Below are positions 42,854-51,177 of a stretch of DNA of 64,000 bases, piece after piece. Every line of letters starts with the position of its first letter. Position 1 is the stretch's first letter. Both the position numbers and the translations under genes were made by a program. The notes beneath the pieces are model-generated. The model had not been told where the DNA came from. It ran no database searches and saw nothing but the letters and a program-made list of their open reading frames with translations. Origin of the DNA: Armatimonas sp043757465 (GTDB taxonomy: Bacteria; Armatimonadota; Armatimonadia; Armatimonadales; Armatimonadaceae); the NCBI RefSeq assembly GCF_043757465.1, contig NZ_JAYVPL010000070.1, positions 1 to 64,000 of the forward strand, given 5' to 3'.

Positions 42854-45800
42854 TTACACCTCAGTCAGAATCGAAGCTTTTCTGGCCTCGAAGTCCGCTT
42901 CGGTGATCAGTCCCTCCGTCAGCAGTTCCCGGAGGTTCGCAAGGCGCTCCTTGAGACTCCCCAGGCTGGCCGGAACGGGGGCAGCAGCGACCGGTGCAGC
43001 GCCCCTAGTGACTCCCCCGCCGGGCGGGGGCTGGGGGGGTGGCACGGGAGCAACCACAACAGCGGGCATCTCAGGGTTGTAGTTGATGCTCTCTAAGTAG
43101 TCCGTGATGGCCTGCTGGTAAGGGCGTAGAATAATACGCCCGAAGTTTCTTGCGTTCTGTGCCTCCACATGCGCTAAAAGCTGCTGCCCCAAAAGCTGGA
43201 CGCCCTGCTCTACTAACTTGGCCTGGATCCCTCGGTCAATCTGCTCTTTCAACAAGCGTTGGTCACTCAGTAGCAACACCATCTCGCGGGCTTCGCGTGG
43301 CGGACGGCTCGACTGCTCAGCCTCACTCTCGGCGGCTTGCCTGTATTTGGCAAGATCGCCCGTGATCGAGACGAAGGTTCCGAGCGGATCGGTCTTGGCC
43401 ATGCCGAAGCGATCCCGGTAGCTCGCAATGAACTTGACTGTCTCCTTAGCACCGGCAGCAGTGTAGCGCGTGTCACGCTCCTCGCTGATCACCCCGACCG
43501 CCCAGCCCACACAGAATGTCTGCCAGGCGGCTTTCTGATCCTCGAAGCTCGGGGGGGCGATACGGAGCCACTCTTTAATGTCTTTACGCGTGTGTATCGG
43601 GTTGGCGCTCGCTCCGGCAGCCTTAGACTGCTCGTAGGCGAACTGGTAGTTCTCCATGCCCTCCAAGAGCCGCAGGGGAAACGCCGCCCGCTCCCGCAGA
43701 AATAGCACCTGGTGCTGCTCGCCCGCGTTGGTGATCTGGCCGTCACGGATGCCCTGTACCGTCTCCTTGAGCATCTTCATGAAGACATGCTCGCCATCTG
43801 AGCGCGGCTCGGAGCCGTGCATGACGCCCACAATGGTCTGGGATTTGTTCTGGTGGTGCTTGTAGTTTGGTGCATTCTCGGCCAAGTGAATAAACGGCTG
43901 AGAGAGCGCATGGATGCGCCGCAGCTCCTCAATGGCGCGATCCGTGCCCACGCCAAAGCGCTCAAAGAACTTCTCTAAGACCGACTCCTGCTCCACAGCC
44001 TTGAAGACCACGCGGCAGCGCCCAATAATCCCCGAGCGCACCCGGTTCAGATCGGCATCGCGCAGACCGTAGATATTGCCGTTCGTGCCCAGCTCCGCGA
44101 GAATATCCGATGAGGTGGTATTGACAGTGGCATTGCCCGCATCCGCGCCATTGCCCACATAGGCCGTGTAGCGCTTGTCAATATCGCCTTCCACGTAGGT
44201 GACCTGGCCATTCTCCAGCTCGACACGGCGACCTCGATCAAAGATCACCAGGCCATTGACATCCACGGGATTCTCGACAGCGGTCTGCTCCTCTTTGTGG
44301 AAGAACGCCTCCAGGCCTTTCATCCGCTCGATGTAGGCGTCCATCTCGGTCTTGAGGTTCTCCAGGACGCTCAGCATGCCGGTGTAGAAATAAATGGCGT
44401 GCTCTGCGGTGCGGATATCCAGAAGGGTTGTCTCCCACTGCCGGGCGCGGGTCAGATACTCTTCTTTTTTCTCATCAATCTCCTTGCGCTTGGCTCCCAT
44501 AATCAGGCTGAGCATGTTATCTTTGGCCAGGCGGTTTATCTCCGCTATCTGAGCGTCCCGTTTTTCTGCAATCGGAGCCATCGTCGGCTGGGCCTCATCA
44601 CGAATCCGCCCCAGTTCCACGGCGTAGGCACGAAAGCGCTCCACCGCATGATCTAAAAACGCCCGAGCCACTCCATGCCGTCGGTTCGGATCATTCACAC
44701 ACTCGCTGATAAAACTGCGAAGCGCGTGCTCTTTGGCCGGAACCATTCCCCGCAGGTTCTGCTGCATCTGGAAAAGATACTCACCTAAATTGCCGCGCTG
44801 CTTGGAGAGAATATCCGGGTTGGGATCGGTGTCGTTGAAGCGGCTCTGGTGCTCACCCTGACGCGCCATTAAAAACGCCCCGACACTGTCGTGGCCCGGA
44901 TACGCCGCGCCGTAGCTGCGATTCACCCCGTTCCAGTAGGCCAGCGCCACATCACGCAATAGCTCTCCAGATTCGATATTGGCCACTTGAATACCGCGCT
45001 GGATGTTCTCCGTATCGAGCCCCAGTCGCCCGATCTCCTGCTCCGCGAACGCCCCGACATTGCTGACGCGTGCCAGGGGCTCGGTCCAGCGGGTAAGAAT
45101 CTGCCGCGCCAGACGGCTGGCGCAGGCATGGAGCACTTTATCTTTTGGAAAGTGAACCGCAGCCAAGCCCATCGCGAGATAGTTCTGCGCACAGCCTAGA
45201 TCATCGGGCGTGGTCAGGAACTGGTCAAAATTATCGCGGTTGGATTTCTTCTGGCGCTGGAACTCACTGGTTAGATCCAGAAACACCGAGTGTCCCACCA
45301 TCTCGACCATCTTGTCCACACTGCCTAGATTAGCCGCCGGACTTGACGTGTCCACCAGATAGGTGTAGCGAAAGGGCGGGTCGGCGTTCTCGATGCCGGG
45401 CTGGTCGGGCTTGTACTGCGCGGTAAACGCCGACGCTGAGTCCGTGTAGTGATTGAGTTCTAATAAGCTCGCGTAGGCATTGGGCCGGTTATCCACGGAC
45501 ACAGCGGAGGTGTTGGGAGGGATTCCGAAGATGCCAATGATCTCCAACATGCGCTGGTCTTTGAGCAGCTCTTTGACAGTGTAGGCAAGGTCTAAAAACA
45601 TCCCCGAGCCCGTGCCGCCCAGCAGTGAGCCGACGATATAGACCGTGACGCCCTCCGAGACTTGAAGGCCATTTTTGATCGCTAGCGCCTTGCTGGCGTC
45701 CTTGGTGATCTCGGTGTACTCCTCCTCGACGCGCCGGGCGATGGTATCGTAGTTCCAGAAGTAGGCCAGCCGCCCCCGCGCACGGACTGCGCCCGCCCCC

Positions 45801-46219
45801 TGGTGGATATCCCCCGAGAGCGTCCGAGGGTCGAGCCAGTCTCTTAAATGCGGGTACTCTCGTAAGTTTCGGCGGAGCTGCTCCACGCCGTGCACCGAGC
45901 AGTGGATCTTGTCGGCATTATCTAAATTGGCAGCATCCGAGTAGTTAGGGTTCTTACCGAAGATCGCCTGGTCGGTGTCGAGAAGCAAGAACGAAACAAT
46001 GGGCAGCTTGTCCAGGGAGCCATATTTCTGAATCATGCGCTGGCGCACGTCCAGCAAGATCTTATGACCCGTCCCCCCCACCGCGATCAGCAGCGAGCGG
46101 GAGATCCCCCGGAGCTTCTGATCCTCATTCTGGGCAAGAGGCGGGGCGGCAGAAGAAGAGGCAGGGGTAGACGTGGGCAGCGGTGGTGGCGCGGAAGGTG
46201 TCGTGGTCTCGTCAGGCAT
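42854..46219 (-). CDS. Large tubulin-like (Tubulin_2) domain protein with SHOCT-like C-terminus
   Basis: The 1121-residue protein opens with a Pro/Ala/Ser-rich tail, then 'SRSLLIAVGGTGHKILLDVR' and, near residue 200, 'GSLLGGTGSGMFLDLAYTVK', the GGTGSG phosphate loop of the tubulin/FtsZ family as found in Tubulin_2 proteins. A long alpha-helical middle, a Pro-rich linker containing palindromic repeat copy D, and a C-terminal 'LANLRELLTEGLITEADFEA' (SHOCT-like oligomerisation motif) follow. It probably binds GTP and may polymerise; cellular role unknown. I chose ATG 46219, 6 nt after a TATAAT. No partner operon is apparent; the selenoprotein gene is divergent. Confidence 0.85.
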   Translation of the reverse strand: MPDETTTPSAPPPLPTSTPASSSAAPPLAQNEDQKLRGISRSLLIAVGGTGHKILLDVRQRMIQKYGSLDKLPIVSFLLLDTDQAIFGKNPNYSDAANLDNADKIHCSVHGVEQLRRNLREYPHLRDWLDPRTLSGDIHQGAGAVRARGRLAYFWNYDTIARRVEEEYTEITKDASKALAIKNGLQVSEGVTVYIVGSLLGGTGSGMFLDLAYTVKELLKDQRMLEIIGIFGIPPNTSAVSVDNRPNAYASLLELNHYTDSASAFTAQYKPDQPGIENADPPFRYTYLVDTSSPAANLGSVDKMVEMVGHSVFLDLTSEFQRQKKSNRDNFDQFLTTPDDLGCAQNYLAMGLAAVHFPKDKVLHACASRLARQILTRWTEPLARVSNVGAFAEQEIGRLGLDTENIQRGIQVANIESGELLRDVALAYWNGVNRSYGAAYPGHDSVGAFLMARQGEHQSRFNDTDPNPDILSKQRGNLGEYLFQMQQNLRGMVPAKEHALRSFISECVNDPNRRHGVARAFLDHAVERFRAYAVELGRIRDEAQPTMAPIAEKRDAQIAEINRLAKDNMLSLIMGAKRKEIDEKKEEYLTRARQWETTLLDIRTAEHAIYFYTGMLSVLENLKTEMDAYIERMKGLEAFFHKEEQTAVENPVDVNGLVIFDRGRRVELENGQVTYVEGDIDKRYTAYVGNGADAGNATVNTTSSDILAELGTNGNIYGLRDADLNRVRSGIIGRCRVVFKAVEQESVLEKFFERFGVGTDRAIEELRRIHALSQPFIHLAENAPNYKHHQNKSQTIVGVMHGSEPRSDGEHVFMKMLKETVQGIRDGQITNAGEQHQVLFLRERAAFPLRLLEGMENYQFAYEQSKAAGASANPIHTRKDIKEWLRIAPPSFEDQKAAWQTFCVGWAVGVISEERDTRYTAAGAKETVKFIASYRDRFGMAKTDPLGTFVSITGDLAKYRQAAESEAEQSSRPPREAREMVLLLSDQRLLKEQIDRGIQAKLVEQGVQLLGQQLLAHVEAQNARNFGRIILRPYQQAITDYLESINYNPEMPAVVVAPVPPPQPPPGGGVTRGAAPVAAAPVPASLGSLKERLANLRELLTEGLITEADFEARKASILTEV
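43014..43030 (-). repeat. Palindromic repeat copy D, inside the tubulin-like gene
   Basis: Core CCCCCGCCGGGCGGGGG is identical to copy B in polA and is followed by CTGGGGGGG. It encodes the Pro/Gly-rich 'PPPQPPPGGGV' linker just before the SHOCT-like tail. Confidence 0.7.
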
Positions 46220-46225
46220 AGGAAC

Positions 46226-46231
46226 ATTATA
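46226..46231 (-). promoter_or_regulatory. -10 box of the tubulin-like gene, probable leaderless start
   Basis: Perfect TATAAT on the minus strand, ending 6 nt before the ATG at 46219. Confidence 0.5.
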
Positions 46232-46292
46232 CTCCGAAGCATAGGACGCATCACAGTGCGCTTCGGTTGCGGGCACGCAAGGCTTGCTGTGT

Positions 46293-46298
46293 TATAGT
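46293..46298 (+). promoter_or_regulatory. -10 box of the selenoprotein gene, probable leaderless start
   Basis: TATAGT ends 5 nt before the ATG at 46304. It is back to back with the TATAAT of the divergent tubulin-like gene 60 bp away. Confidence 0.4.
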
Positions 46299-46303
46299 GC
46301 ACT

Positions 46304-47299
46304 ATGCAAACACCTAGGGCAATCCTTACCCCGGAGGAAGTTTCCCAGCAAGTGAACGCCTGGCAACCGACGGCGCGTGAGCGGGCATGGGAGGCAATCG
46401 GCTGGGCCCCAACTCTGCTGGAGGCGCAGCGGCTCGCCAAAAAAGAAAACCGCCTTGTCTTTCTCTTTACCCTAGATGGCCGCATGCAGCGTGGCCGCTG
46501 CTGAGGGGGAGCCTTTGCGACACGGGCCGTGTCCTTCAATGACTCCCGCGTGGTAGCTGCTCTCAACAGCCTGAGTGTTCCTGTCTACCTGGCCAACGAT
46601 ACGCTTGCGGGCGAGGAGAAAGCCACGCTTCAGGCAATTCACCGTGAGGGATTTGCCAAGAAGCTCTCCGTGGGGACGGTGCACTGCTTTCTTCTGGCGC
46701 CCGATGGAACGCTACTCGACACGATCCATGTGGCGCAGGCCAGCCCCCAGAAAATTCTGGCGATGATTGAGCGCGAAGCCACGGCACTAAAAATCCACTC
46801 GGGAAAACCTCTCGTTGCGCCCTTGCCTCCGGCTCTGCCACCTACTCCCAAGAACGGTCTGCGGCTCCACGTGGTCGCTCGGTACTTGGAGAAAAAACCG
46901 GATGGCTCTCTAGGGTTGATCACCGGTGCAGGTGGAAACTGGAGCGCACTGCCCGGCGAGGACTGGCCTCTTTTTGATGCCGCTGCTGTGCGGGCACTTC
47001 TTGCGGGAGACAGAGCAGTCGCAGAGCGCCTGGTGACCCACTTCTACCCTCCCACGGAGAACAACGATCTGAGTAAGAATGTTCTTCAGGCCCTGGAGTG
47101 GAGGGCGGAAGCGCAGCCCGCCGGAGCGATCCGGCTCTCCGGCAGCCTGACTCTGAAGCACTCGTTCTACAGCCGCGATGATGACCGTCGGGTGAGCGCG
47201 GATTTTGTCGGCTATGCCAAAGGTGCACAGTTTATGCTCGTCACAACCCGAGCGACCTATAATAATCAGCCCTTCGCCATCGCGGTACAGGCAGTTTAA
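46304..47299 (+). CDS. Thioredoxin-like protein with in-frame UGA: candidate Cys-Sec selenoprotein
   Basis: A single frame runs from ATG 46304 to TAA 47299 (331 residues) broken only by TGA at 46502-46504 (residue 67). It reads 'RLVFLFTLDGRMQRGRC', then U, then 'GGAFATRAVSFNDSRVVAAL' and 'LSVPVYLAND'. This is the thioredoxin-like arrangement of a beta strand, a redox Cys pair and 'F-DSRVV-ALN--VPVYL'; the pair here would be Cys66-Sec67. Protein-like sequence continues after the UGA to the end ('SVGTVHCFLLAPDGTLLDTI', 'LTLKHSFYSRDDDRRVSADF'). A hairpin with SECIS features follows the UGA. A standard gene caller splits this into 66- and 256-residue pieces. The alternative is a nonsense mutation, but no other damage is seen. 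Function: probably a redox protein; the C-terminal domain is unassigned. Confidence 0.8.
46505..46547 (+). promoter_or_regulatory. Candidate bacterial SECIS element
   Basis: Immediately after the UGA, GACACG-GGC-CGTGTC (46519-46533) forms a perfect 6-bp stem with loop GGC. The loop begins after 20 nt counted from the UGA, and its first two bases are G, within the published bacterial SECIS rules (16-37 nt distance, G in the first two loop positions). An outer GGGAG (46507-46511) can pair with CTCCC (46543-46547). Confidence 0.65.
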
Positions 47300-47315
47300 A
47301 CAGTGCGACGGCGGG

Positions 47316-47321
47316 TACACT
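47316..47321 (+). promoter_or_regulatory. -10 box of iscX, probable leaderless start
   Basis: TACACT ends 7 nt before the ATG at 47329. No Shine-Dalgarno sequence. Confidence 0.35.
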
Positions 47322-47328
47322 TCAGACT

Positions 47329-47538
47329 ATGAAACTGACCTGGACAGATGCCGAGGATATCGGTATCGAGCTCTACGACGCAAATCCGACCACAGATCCG
47401 CTGACCGTGCGCTTCACGGATCTACACAAGCTCGTCACAGCGCTCCCCGACTTCGCCGACGACCCGCTGGCCTCAAACGAAGCCAAACTGGAGGCAATCC
47501 AGATGGCCTGGTACGAGGAGTACAAAGACAACCAATAG
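47329..47538 (+). CDS. iscX: Iron-sulfur cluster assembly protein IscX
   Basis: The 69-residue acidic protein matches IscX along its whole length: 'WTDAEDIGIELYDANPTTDP', 'TVRFTDLHKLVTALPDF', 'DDPLASNEAKLEAIQMAWYE'. IscX binds the cysteine desulfurase IscS and iron and tunes Fe-S cluster formation. Normally it is the last gene of the isc operon; here it stands alone. It converges on the kinase gene with 1 bp between stops. Confidence 0.92.
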   Translation: MKLTWTDAEDIGIELYDANPTTDPLTVRFTDLHKLVTALPDFADDPLASNEAKLEAIQMAWYEEYKDNQ

Positions 47539-47539
47539 C

Positions 47540-48547
47540 CTACACTTCGCCAGGCTTGAGTTCCCCCAGAAATTGCCCGTTGGCGGCGGCACGAAAACGC
47601 CCGAAAGTAAGCAATGTGAGGCGCTCCGTGGAGGCAGTCGTGGAGAGTTTCAGGCGCTGGGTTTCGGGGTCGAAGCCAAGAAAGCGGCCCAGGCCCAGGA
47701 AGCGTCCGGTCTCGTCGTGAAGGCCCAGGCAGGTTCCCTCCAGCGCCGTGAGCGAGAGCGCTCGCACCCGCGCCACGCCAAAATGATCCAAGACAGGCCC
47801 CACCAGCGACTCCCAGCCGGGCCGCAACGTCCCCGTGATAAAGAGCGTCAGGGTAGACTCCGAAATCTCGCCGTAGACCACACTCAGGTGCAGCGCCGTG
47901 CCTGCCCAGCGTGCTAGATGAGGGGCGATAGGTGCGCCCGCTCCCAAAAGAGTGCCCAGTGTGGTGAGCCCCTCCAAGGAAGCCTGACGCTCGACGGCGT
48001 CTTCCAGAGCCCGTGCAAGCCGAGTCAGGCGACGGGTCGCACGAACACTAGGAGACTTTCGCAGCACGGCATCGGCAACGGGTAAAGAAGTGAGATCCGC
48101 ACCACTGAGCGTGGCGAGCATCCCCGGCAGGCTCCCCAGCTCGCCCTCACGCTCCAGAACTAAGATCCGGCTCGGAGGGATTGCCTGCACCAGTGCGGCC
48201 AGAAAGCGCCGTGCGCCCGGCCCTTGCACGTAGCCGGGGGTGTCTACAAAGAGCAAGTTGGCTCCTGCACTCTCCGCTTGTCGCACGACTTCGAGAAGCG
48301 AAACGACTTGCTCCAAGGCCGCACTGGCCGGACTCAGCGCCCCGACAAAGCGTGTCCCCCCGCGCTGTGGGCCTTCGGGGGTCATCCACGCCCAGCTCAC
48401 GGTTCCGGGCGGCCCCAGCTCAGACTGGCCCGTATCCGCATCAATGAGCGCCACTTTATGGGTTCGAGCCGCCTCACGCGCGAGCTGATGAGCCGTGTAG
48501 GTCTTCCCCCGGTCACTCACCCCCAGAATCAGAATCCGCTCAGCCAC
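47540..48547 (-). CDS. Clp1/Grc3-type polynucleotide 5'-hydroxyl kinase-like protein
   Basis: The 335-residue protein starts with a P-loop 'ILILGVSDRGKTYTAHQLAR', followed by 'VALIDADTGQSELGPPGTVS' and 'NLLFVDTPGYVQGPGARRFL' (Walker B), the CLP1_P domain pattern of eukaryotic Clp1/Nol9 and archaeal RNA kinases. The C-terminal 130 residues look like the small beta domain of these enzymes. It would phosphorylate RNA 5'-OH ends in the cytoplasm; the RNA target is unknown. It may share a transcript with nothing nearby: msrA stops 6 nt upstream in the same direction, so coupling with msrA is possible. Confidence 0.82.
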   Translation of the reverse strand: MAERILILGVSDRGKTYTAHQLAREAARTHKVALIDADTGQSELGPPGTVSWAWMTPEGPQRGGTRFVGALSPASAALEQVVSLLEVVRQAESAGANLLFVDTPGYVQGPGARRFLAALVQAIPPSRILVLEREGELGSLPGMLATLSGADLTSLPVADAVLRKSPSVRATRRLTRLARALEDAVERQASLEGLTTLGTLLGAGAPIAPHLARWAGTALHLSVVYGEISESTLTLFITGTLRPGWESLVGPVLDHFGVARVRALSLTALEGTCLGLHDETGRFLGLGRFLGFDPETQRLKLSTTASTERLTLLTFGRFRAAANGQFLGELKPGEV

Positions 48548-48553
48548 GGGCTC

Positions 48554-49123
48554 TTATTTTTTAAGCCGATCCGCGTATTTTTTACGGAACTCCGCGACAT
48601 GAGGCTCGATAATGTACTGGCAGTAGCCCGCGTTCATCTTCATCTTCTTGAAGTAGTCCGCCTTGGTAAAGTTGGCAAAGTAGTTCTGATGGTACTCCTC
48701 GGCCTTGTAGAAAACCGTCAGCGGCTCCAGACTCGTGACCAGCTTATGTCGCCAGATCTTGGCCTTGACGACCTCCGCCATCACTTCCTGCGCTAGAGAC
48801 TTCTCTACCGGGCTCTTAAAGAAGATTGCAGACCGGTACTGGGTGCCGTGGTCTTGTCCCTGCTGATTGAGGGTCGTGGGGTCGTGGACGGTAAAGAAGA
48901 TCCGCAAAATATCACGCGACGAGATCACTTTGGGATCATAGGTGAGCTTGACCGCCTCCGCGTGACCTGTCTGACCCGTAAGAACTTGCTCATAAGTAGG
49001 ATTAATCCCGCGTCCGCCACAGTAGCCAGACTCCGCCTTTACCACGCCCCTCAGCTCATTGTAGACGGCCTCAACACACCAAAAACAGCCACCTGCCACA
49101 ACCATTGTCTCTTCTGCTTTCAT
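48554..49123 (-). CDS. msrA: Peptide methionine sulfoxide reductase MsrA
   Basis: The 189-residue enzyme has the catalytic 'VVAGGCFWCVEAVYNEL' (Cys13), 'VVKAESGYCGG', 'YEQVLTGQTGHAEAVKLTYD' and 'FFTVHDPTTLNQQGQDHGTQ'. It reduces methionine-S-sulfoxide with thioredoxin. ATG 49123 was chosen over a longer start because GAGGA lies 8 nt upstream and it begins just before the conserved domain. No msrB domain is fused. Confidence 0.95.
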   Translation of the reverse strand: MKAEETMVVAGGCFWCVEAVYNELRGVVKAESGYCGGRGINPTYEQVLTGQTGHAEAVKLTYDPKVISSRDILRIFFTVHDPTTLNQQGQDHGTQYRSAIFFKSPVEKSLAQEVMAEVVKAKIWRHKLVTSLEPLTVFYKAEEYHQNYFANFTKADYFKKMKMNAGYCQYIIEPHVAEFRKKYADRLKK

Positions 49124-49222
49124 CTCATCTTCCTCACTTAGTTGCTCTTCCATAGTGCTTCTAAATACATTCGACGGGCCAGGAAAGTTCCGTGTTCACT
49201 CCCGCCGGTTGGAGCGGCGGGC

Positions 49223-50410
49223 CTAAAACCGTGCGAGAACGCTCTCACGCTTGAACAGGCTGGCGGCGAAGGCAACCGCGATGACGGCGTAAACCACGGA
49301 GGTCCCGCAGGCAAGCGCCACAAAAGTCGGGTTGAGCATTCCTTGAAGCGCCTGCTTGAGTACCAGTCCCGAGTTCGTGATCGGCACGAGCGACCAGTAG
49401 AGCGCTGCATCGGCACGCACCAGCATGGAGAGCATCGCCCCCACGCTTCCCACCAGAATAATCGGGCCCACCATGGTCTGCATCTCTTTTTGGTTGCGCG
49501 CCATTGTGGAGATCGCCAGCAAGACCCCAGAGCCCAGAACCGCTAGGGGGAGTTGCACTAGGAGAATCGCCGCAAAAGCCGCCGGTCCTAGGCTCAGGCC
49601 ATCCTGAGTCATCCAGTGGAAAAACGGAAGCTTGATATAGAACGGCCAGAAGAGCCCCACCACCGAGAGCAAGCTACTCACGAGCGCCGTGGCCGTGACG
49701 GTGCAGAACTTGCCTAGCGCAATGTCCCGGCGCGAGAGGGGCGCCACGAGAAGTGTCTCCAGTGTCCCCCGCTCTTTCTCTCCCGCCACGGAGTCGGTCG
49801 CGGCCATCAGGCCCCCCATGATCGCGGAGAGCGCCAGAATGTAGGGAAGAAATGTCGCGAGGAGCTGCATCCCGCTGCCGCCGCTGCCTTTGAGCTTCTT
49901 ATCGCCCACAAGAAATGGCTTGACCAGCTGCTTAGAAAGCCCCGCGTCCTGGAGGCGCCGTGCTGCCAGAAGATCGCCGCGCTCGGTGAGGAGCTCTTTA
50001 ACACGTTTTGCCGCCTGCCCAGAAGCCTCGTTGCCCGCATCTTGAACCACGGGAATAGAGAGCGAGTCTCCGTTGACAAGCCGCTCGTCGGCGTCGTCAG
50101 GGAGGATCAGTGCGACTTTGTGGCTTCGATCACGCACCTTTGCTTCCGCCGCCTCGACACTTGCCACGGGCTCCAGGGTGATCTTACTCGCGCCCTTGAG
50201 CTCCTCCATAAGCTGCGGCGCTCGTTGCATCCCGACCACGCCCACTTTGATGGTCTCACTGCGGCCCTCTTTTGCCTGCTTCTGCGCCATCGTGCCCACC
50301 AGCGCCAGGATGAGCGGGGTGATGAGCAGCGGGCTGGCAATCACATTAAAACGCGTCCGGGAGTCGGAGAAGATCTCCTTGAACTCTTTCTTAAAAACAA
50401 CACGCCACAT
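49223..50410 (-). CDS. ABC-2 type permease, NatB-like
   Basis: The 395-residue protein has an N-terminal helix ('VIASPLLITPLILALVGTMA'), a 130-residue extracytoplasmic domain and five C-terminal membrane segments. 'AATDSVAGEKERGTLETLLV' is the ABC-2 family signature loop. It is the membrane partner of the adjacent ATPase (stop-start overlap TAATG). Similar pairs (NatAB) export Na+ or drugs; the substrate here is unknown. Confidence 0.87.
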   Translation of the reverse strand: MWRVVFKKEFKEIFSDSRTRFNVIASPLLITPLILALVGTMAQKQAKEGRSETIKVGVVGMQRAPQLMEELKGASKITLEPVASVEAAEAKVRDRSHKVALILPDDADERLVNGDSLSIPVVQDAGNEASGQAAKRVKELLTERGDLLAARRLQDAGLSKQLVKPFLVGDKKLKGSGGSGMQLLATFLPYILALSAIMGGLMAATDSVAGEKERGTLETLLVAPLSRRDIALGKFCTVTATALVSSLLSVVGLFWPFYIKLPFFHWMTQDGLSLGPAAFAAILLVQLPLAVLGSGVLLAISTMARNQKEMQTMVGPIILVGSVGAMLSMLVRADAALYWSLVPITNSGLVLKQALQGMLNPTFVALACGTSVVYAVIAVAFAASLFKRESVLARF

Positions 50411-51177
50411 TAGTGCCCCCTATCCCCCGCCGGGCAGGGGGAATCCTCGAACCCGATCAGCCGCAGAAAGACGGTCTCGAAAAACTCCGCACCCGCCCGC
50501 TCCCGTAGCTCGGCGAGCGTGCCGATCGCCGCCACTTTGCCGTCGTAGATAATGGCAATTCGGTCACAGAGCGCCTCGACCTCACTCATAATATGCGTTG
50601 AAAAAACCACACACTTGCCTTGCTCTTTACAGCGCCGGATGTAGCGCACCACCGTTCGCGCCGCCATGAGATCCAGCCCACTGGTCGGCTCGTCGAAGAA
50701 GACCACCGGCGGGTCGTGCAGCACCGAGCGGGCGATGGAGACGCGCTGTTTCTGGCCCGTGGAGAGCTTGTCGCAGCGGCCATCCAGAAAATCCGCCATG
50801 TCCAGCTCAGCGCTCAGCTCCCGGATGCGCGCGTCTATCTTCTCAGGCGCCATGCCATAGAGCGCCCCAAAGTAGCGCAGGGTATCGCGCCCCGTGAGAC
50901 GCTCATAGAGCCCTGCGGAGCCCGTCAGATAGCCAATCTGGGATCGTACTTTCTCTGGCTCACGGACAATATCATAGCCGCCGACCGTTGCCGTGCCCGA
51001 GGTGGGCGTCAGAATGGTGGCGAGCATTCGCAGGAGTGTGGTCTTTCCCGCGCCGTTAGGGCCGAGCACCCCGAAGATCTCGCCGGACTGGGCATCGAGC
51101 GAGACTTCCTGAACCGCATGCACCTCACCACGCTTCTTGTCGGTGAAGGTCTTGCACAAACTTTGAACATGGATCAT
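50410..51177 (-). CDS. ABC transporter ATPase, NatA-like
   Basis: The 255-residue ATPase has Walker A 'GPNGAGKTTLLRMLATIL', signature 'LSTGQKQR', Walker B 'VVFFDEPTSGLD' and H-loop 'VVFSTHIMSEVE'. The C-terminal end 'GFEDSPCPAGDRGH' is encoded by palindromic repeat copy E (50424-50441), which has replaced or extended the native tail. It overlaps both neighbours by one base, so the operon with the permease and the secreted LolA-like protein is tight. Confidence 0.92.
   Translation of the reverse strand: MIHVQSLCKTFTDKKRGEVHAVQEVSLDAQSGEIFGVLGPNGAGKTTLLRMLATILTPTSGTATVGGYDIVREPEKVRSQIGYLTGSAGLYERLTGRDTLRYFGALYGMAPEKIDARIRELSAELDMADFLDGRCDKLSTGQKQRVSIARSVLHDPPVVFFDEPTSGLDLMAARTVVRYIRRCKEQGKCVVFSTHIMSEVEALCDRIAIIYDGKVAAIGTLAELRERAGAEFFETVFLRLIGFEDSPCPAGDRGH
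50424..50441 (+). repeat. Palindromic repeat copy E, at the ATPase C-terminus
   Basis: The core is CCCCCGCCGGGCAGGGGG with left arm GCCCCCTAT, close to copies C and D. It encodes the last residues of the NatA-like ATPase. Confidence 0.65.

Noticed and set aside
46304..47299. Reading the interrupted thioredoxin-like gene as an ordinary pseudogene
   Set aside because: There is a single UGA exactly after the redox Cys, no other frame damage, and a hairpin of the right type and distance, so selenocysteine is the simpler explanation. It remains the main alternative.
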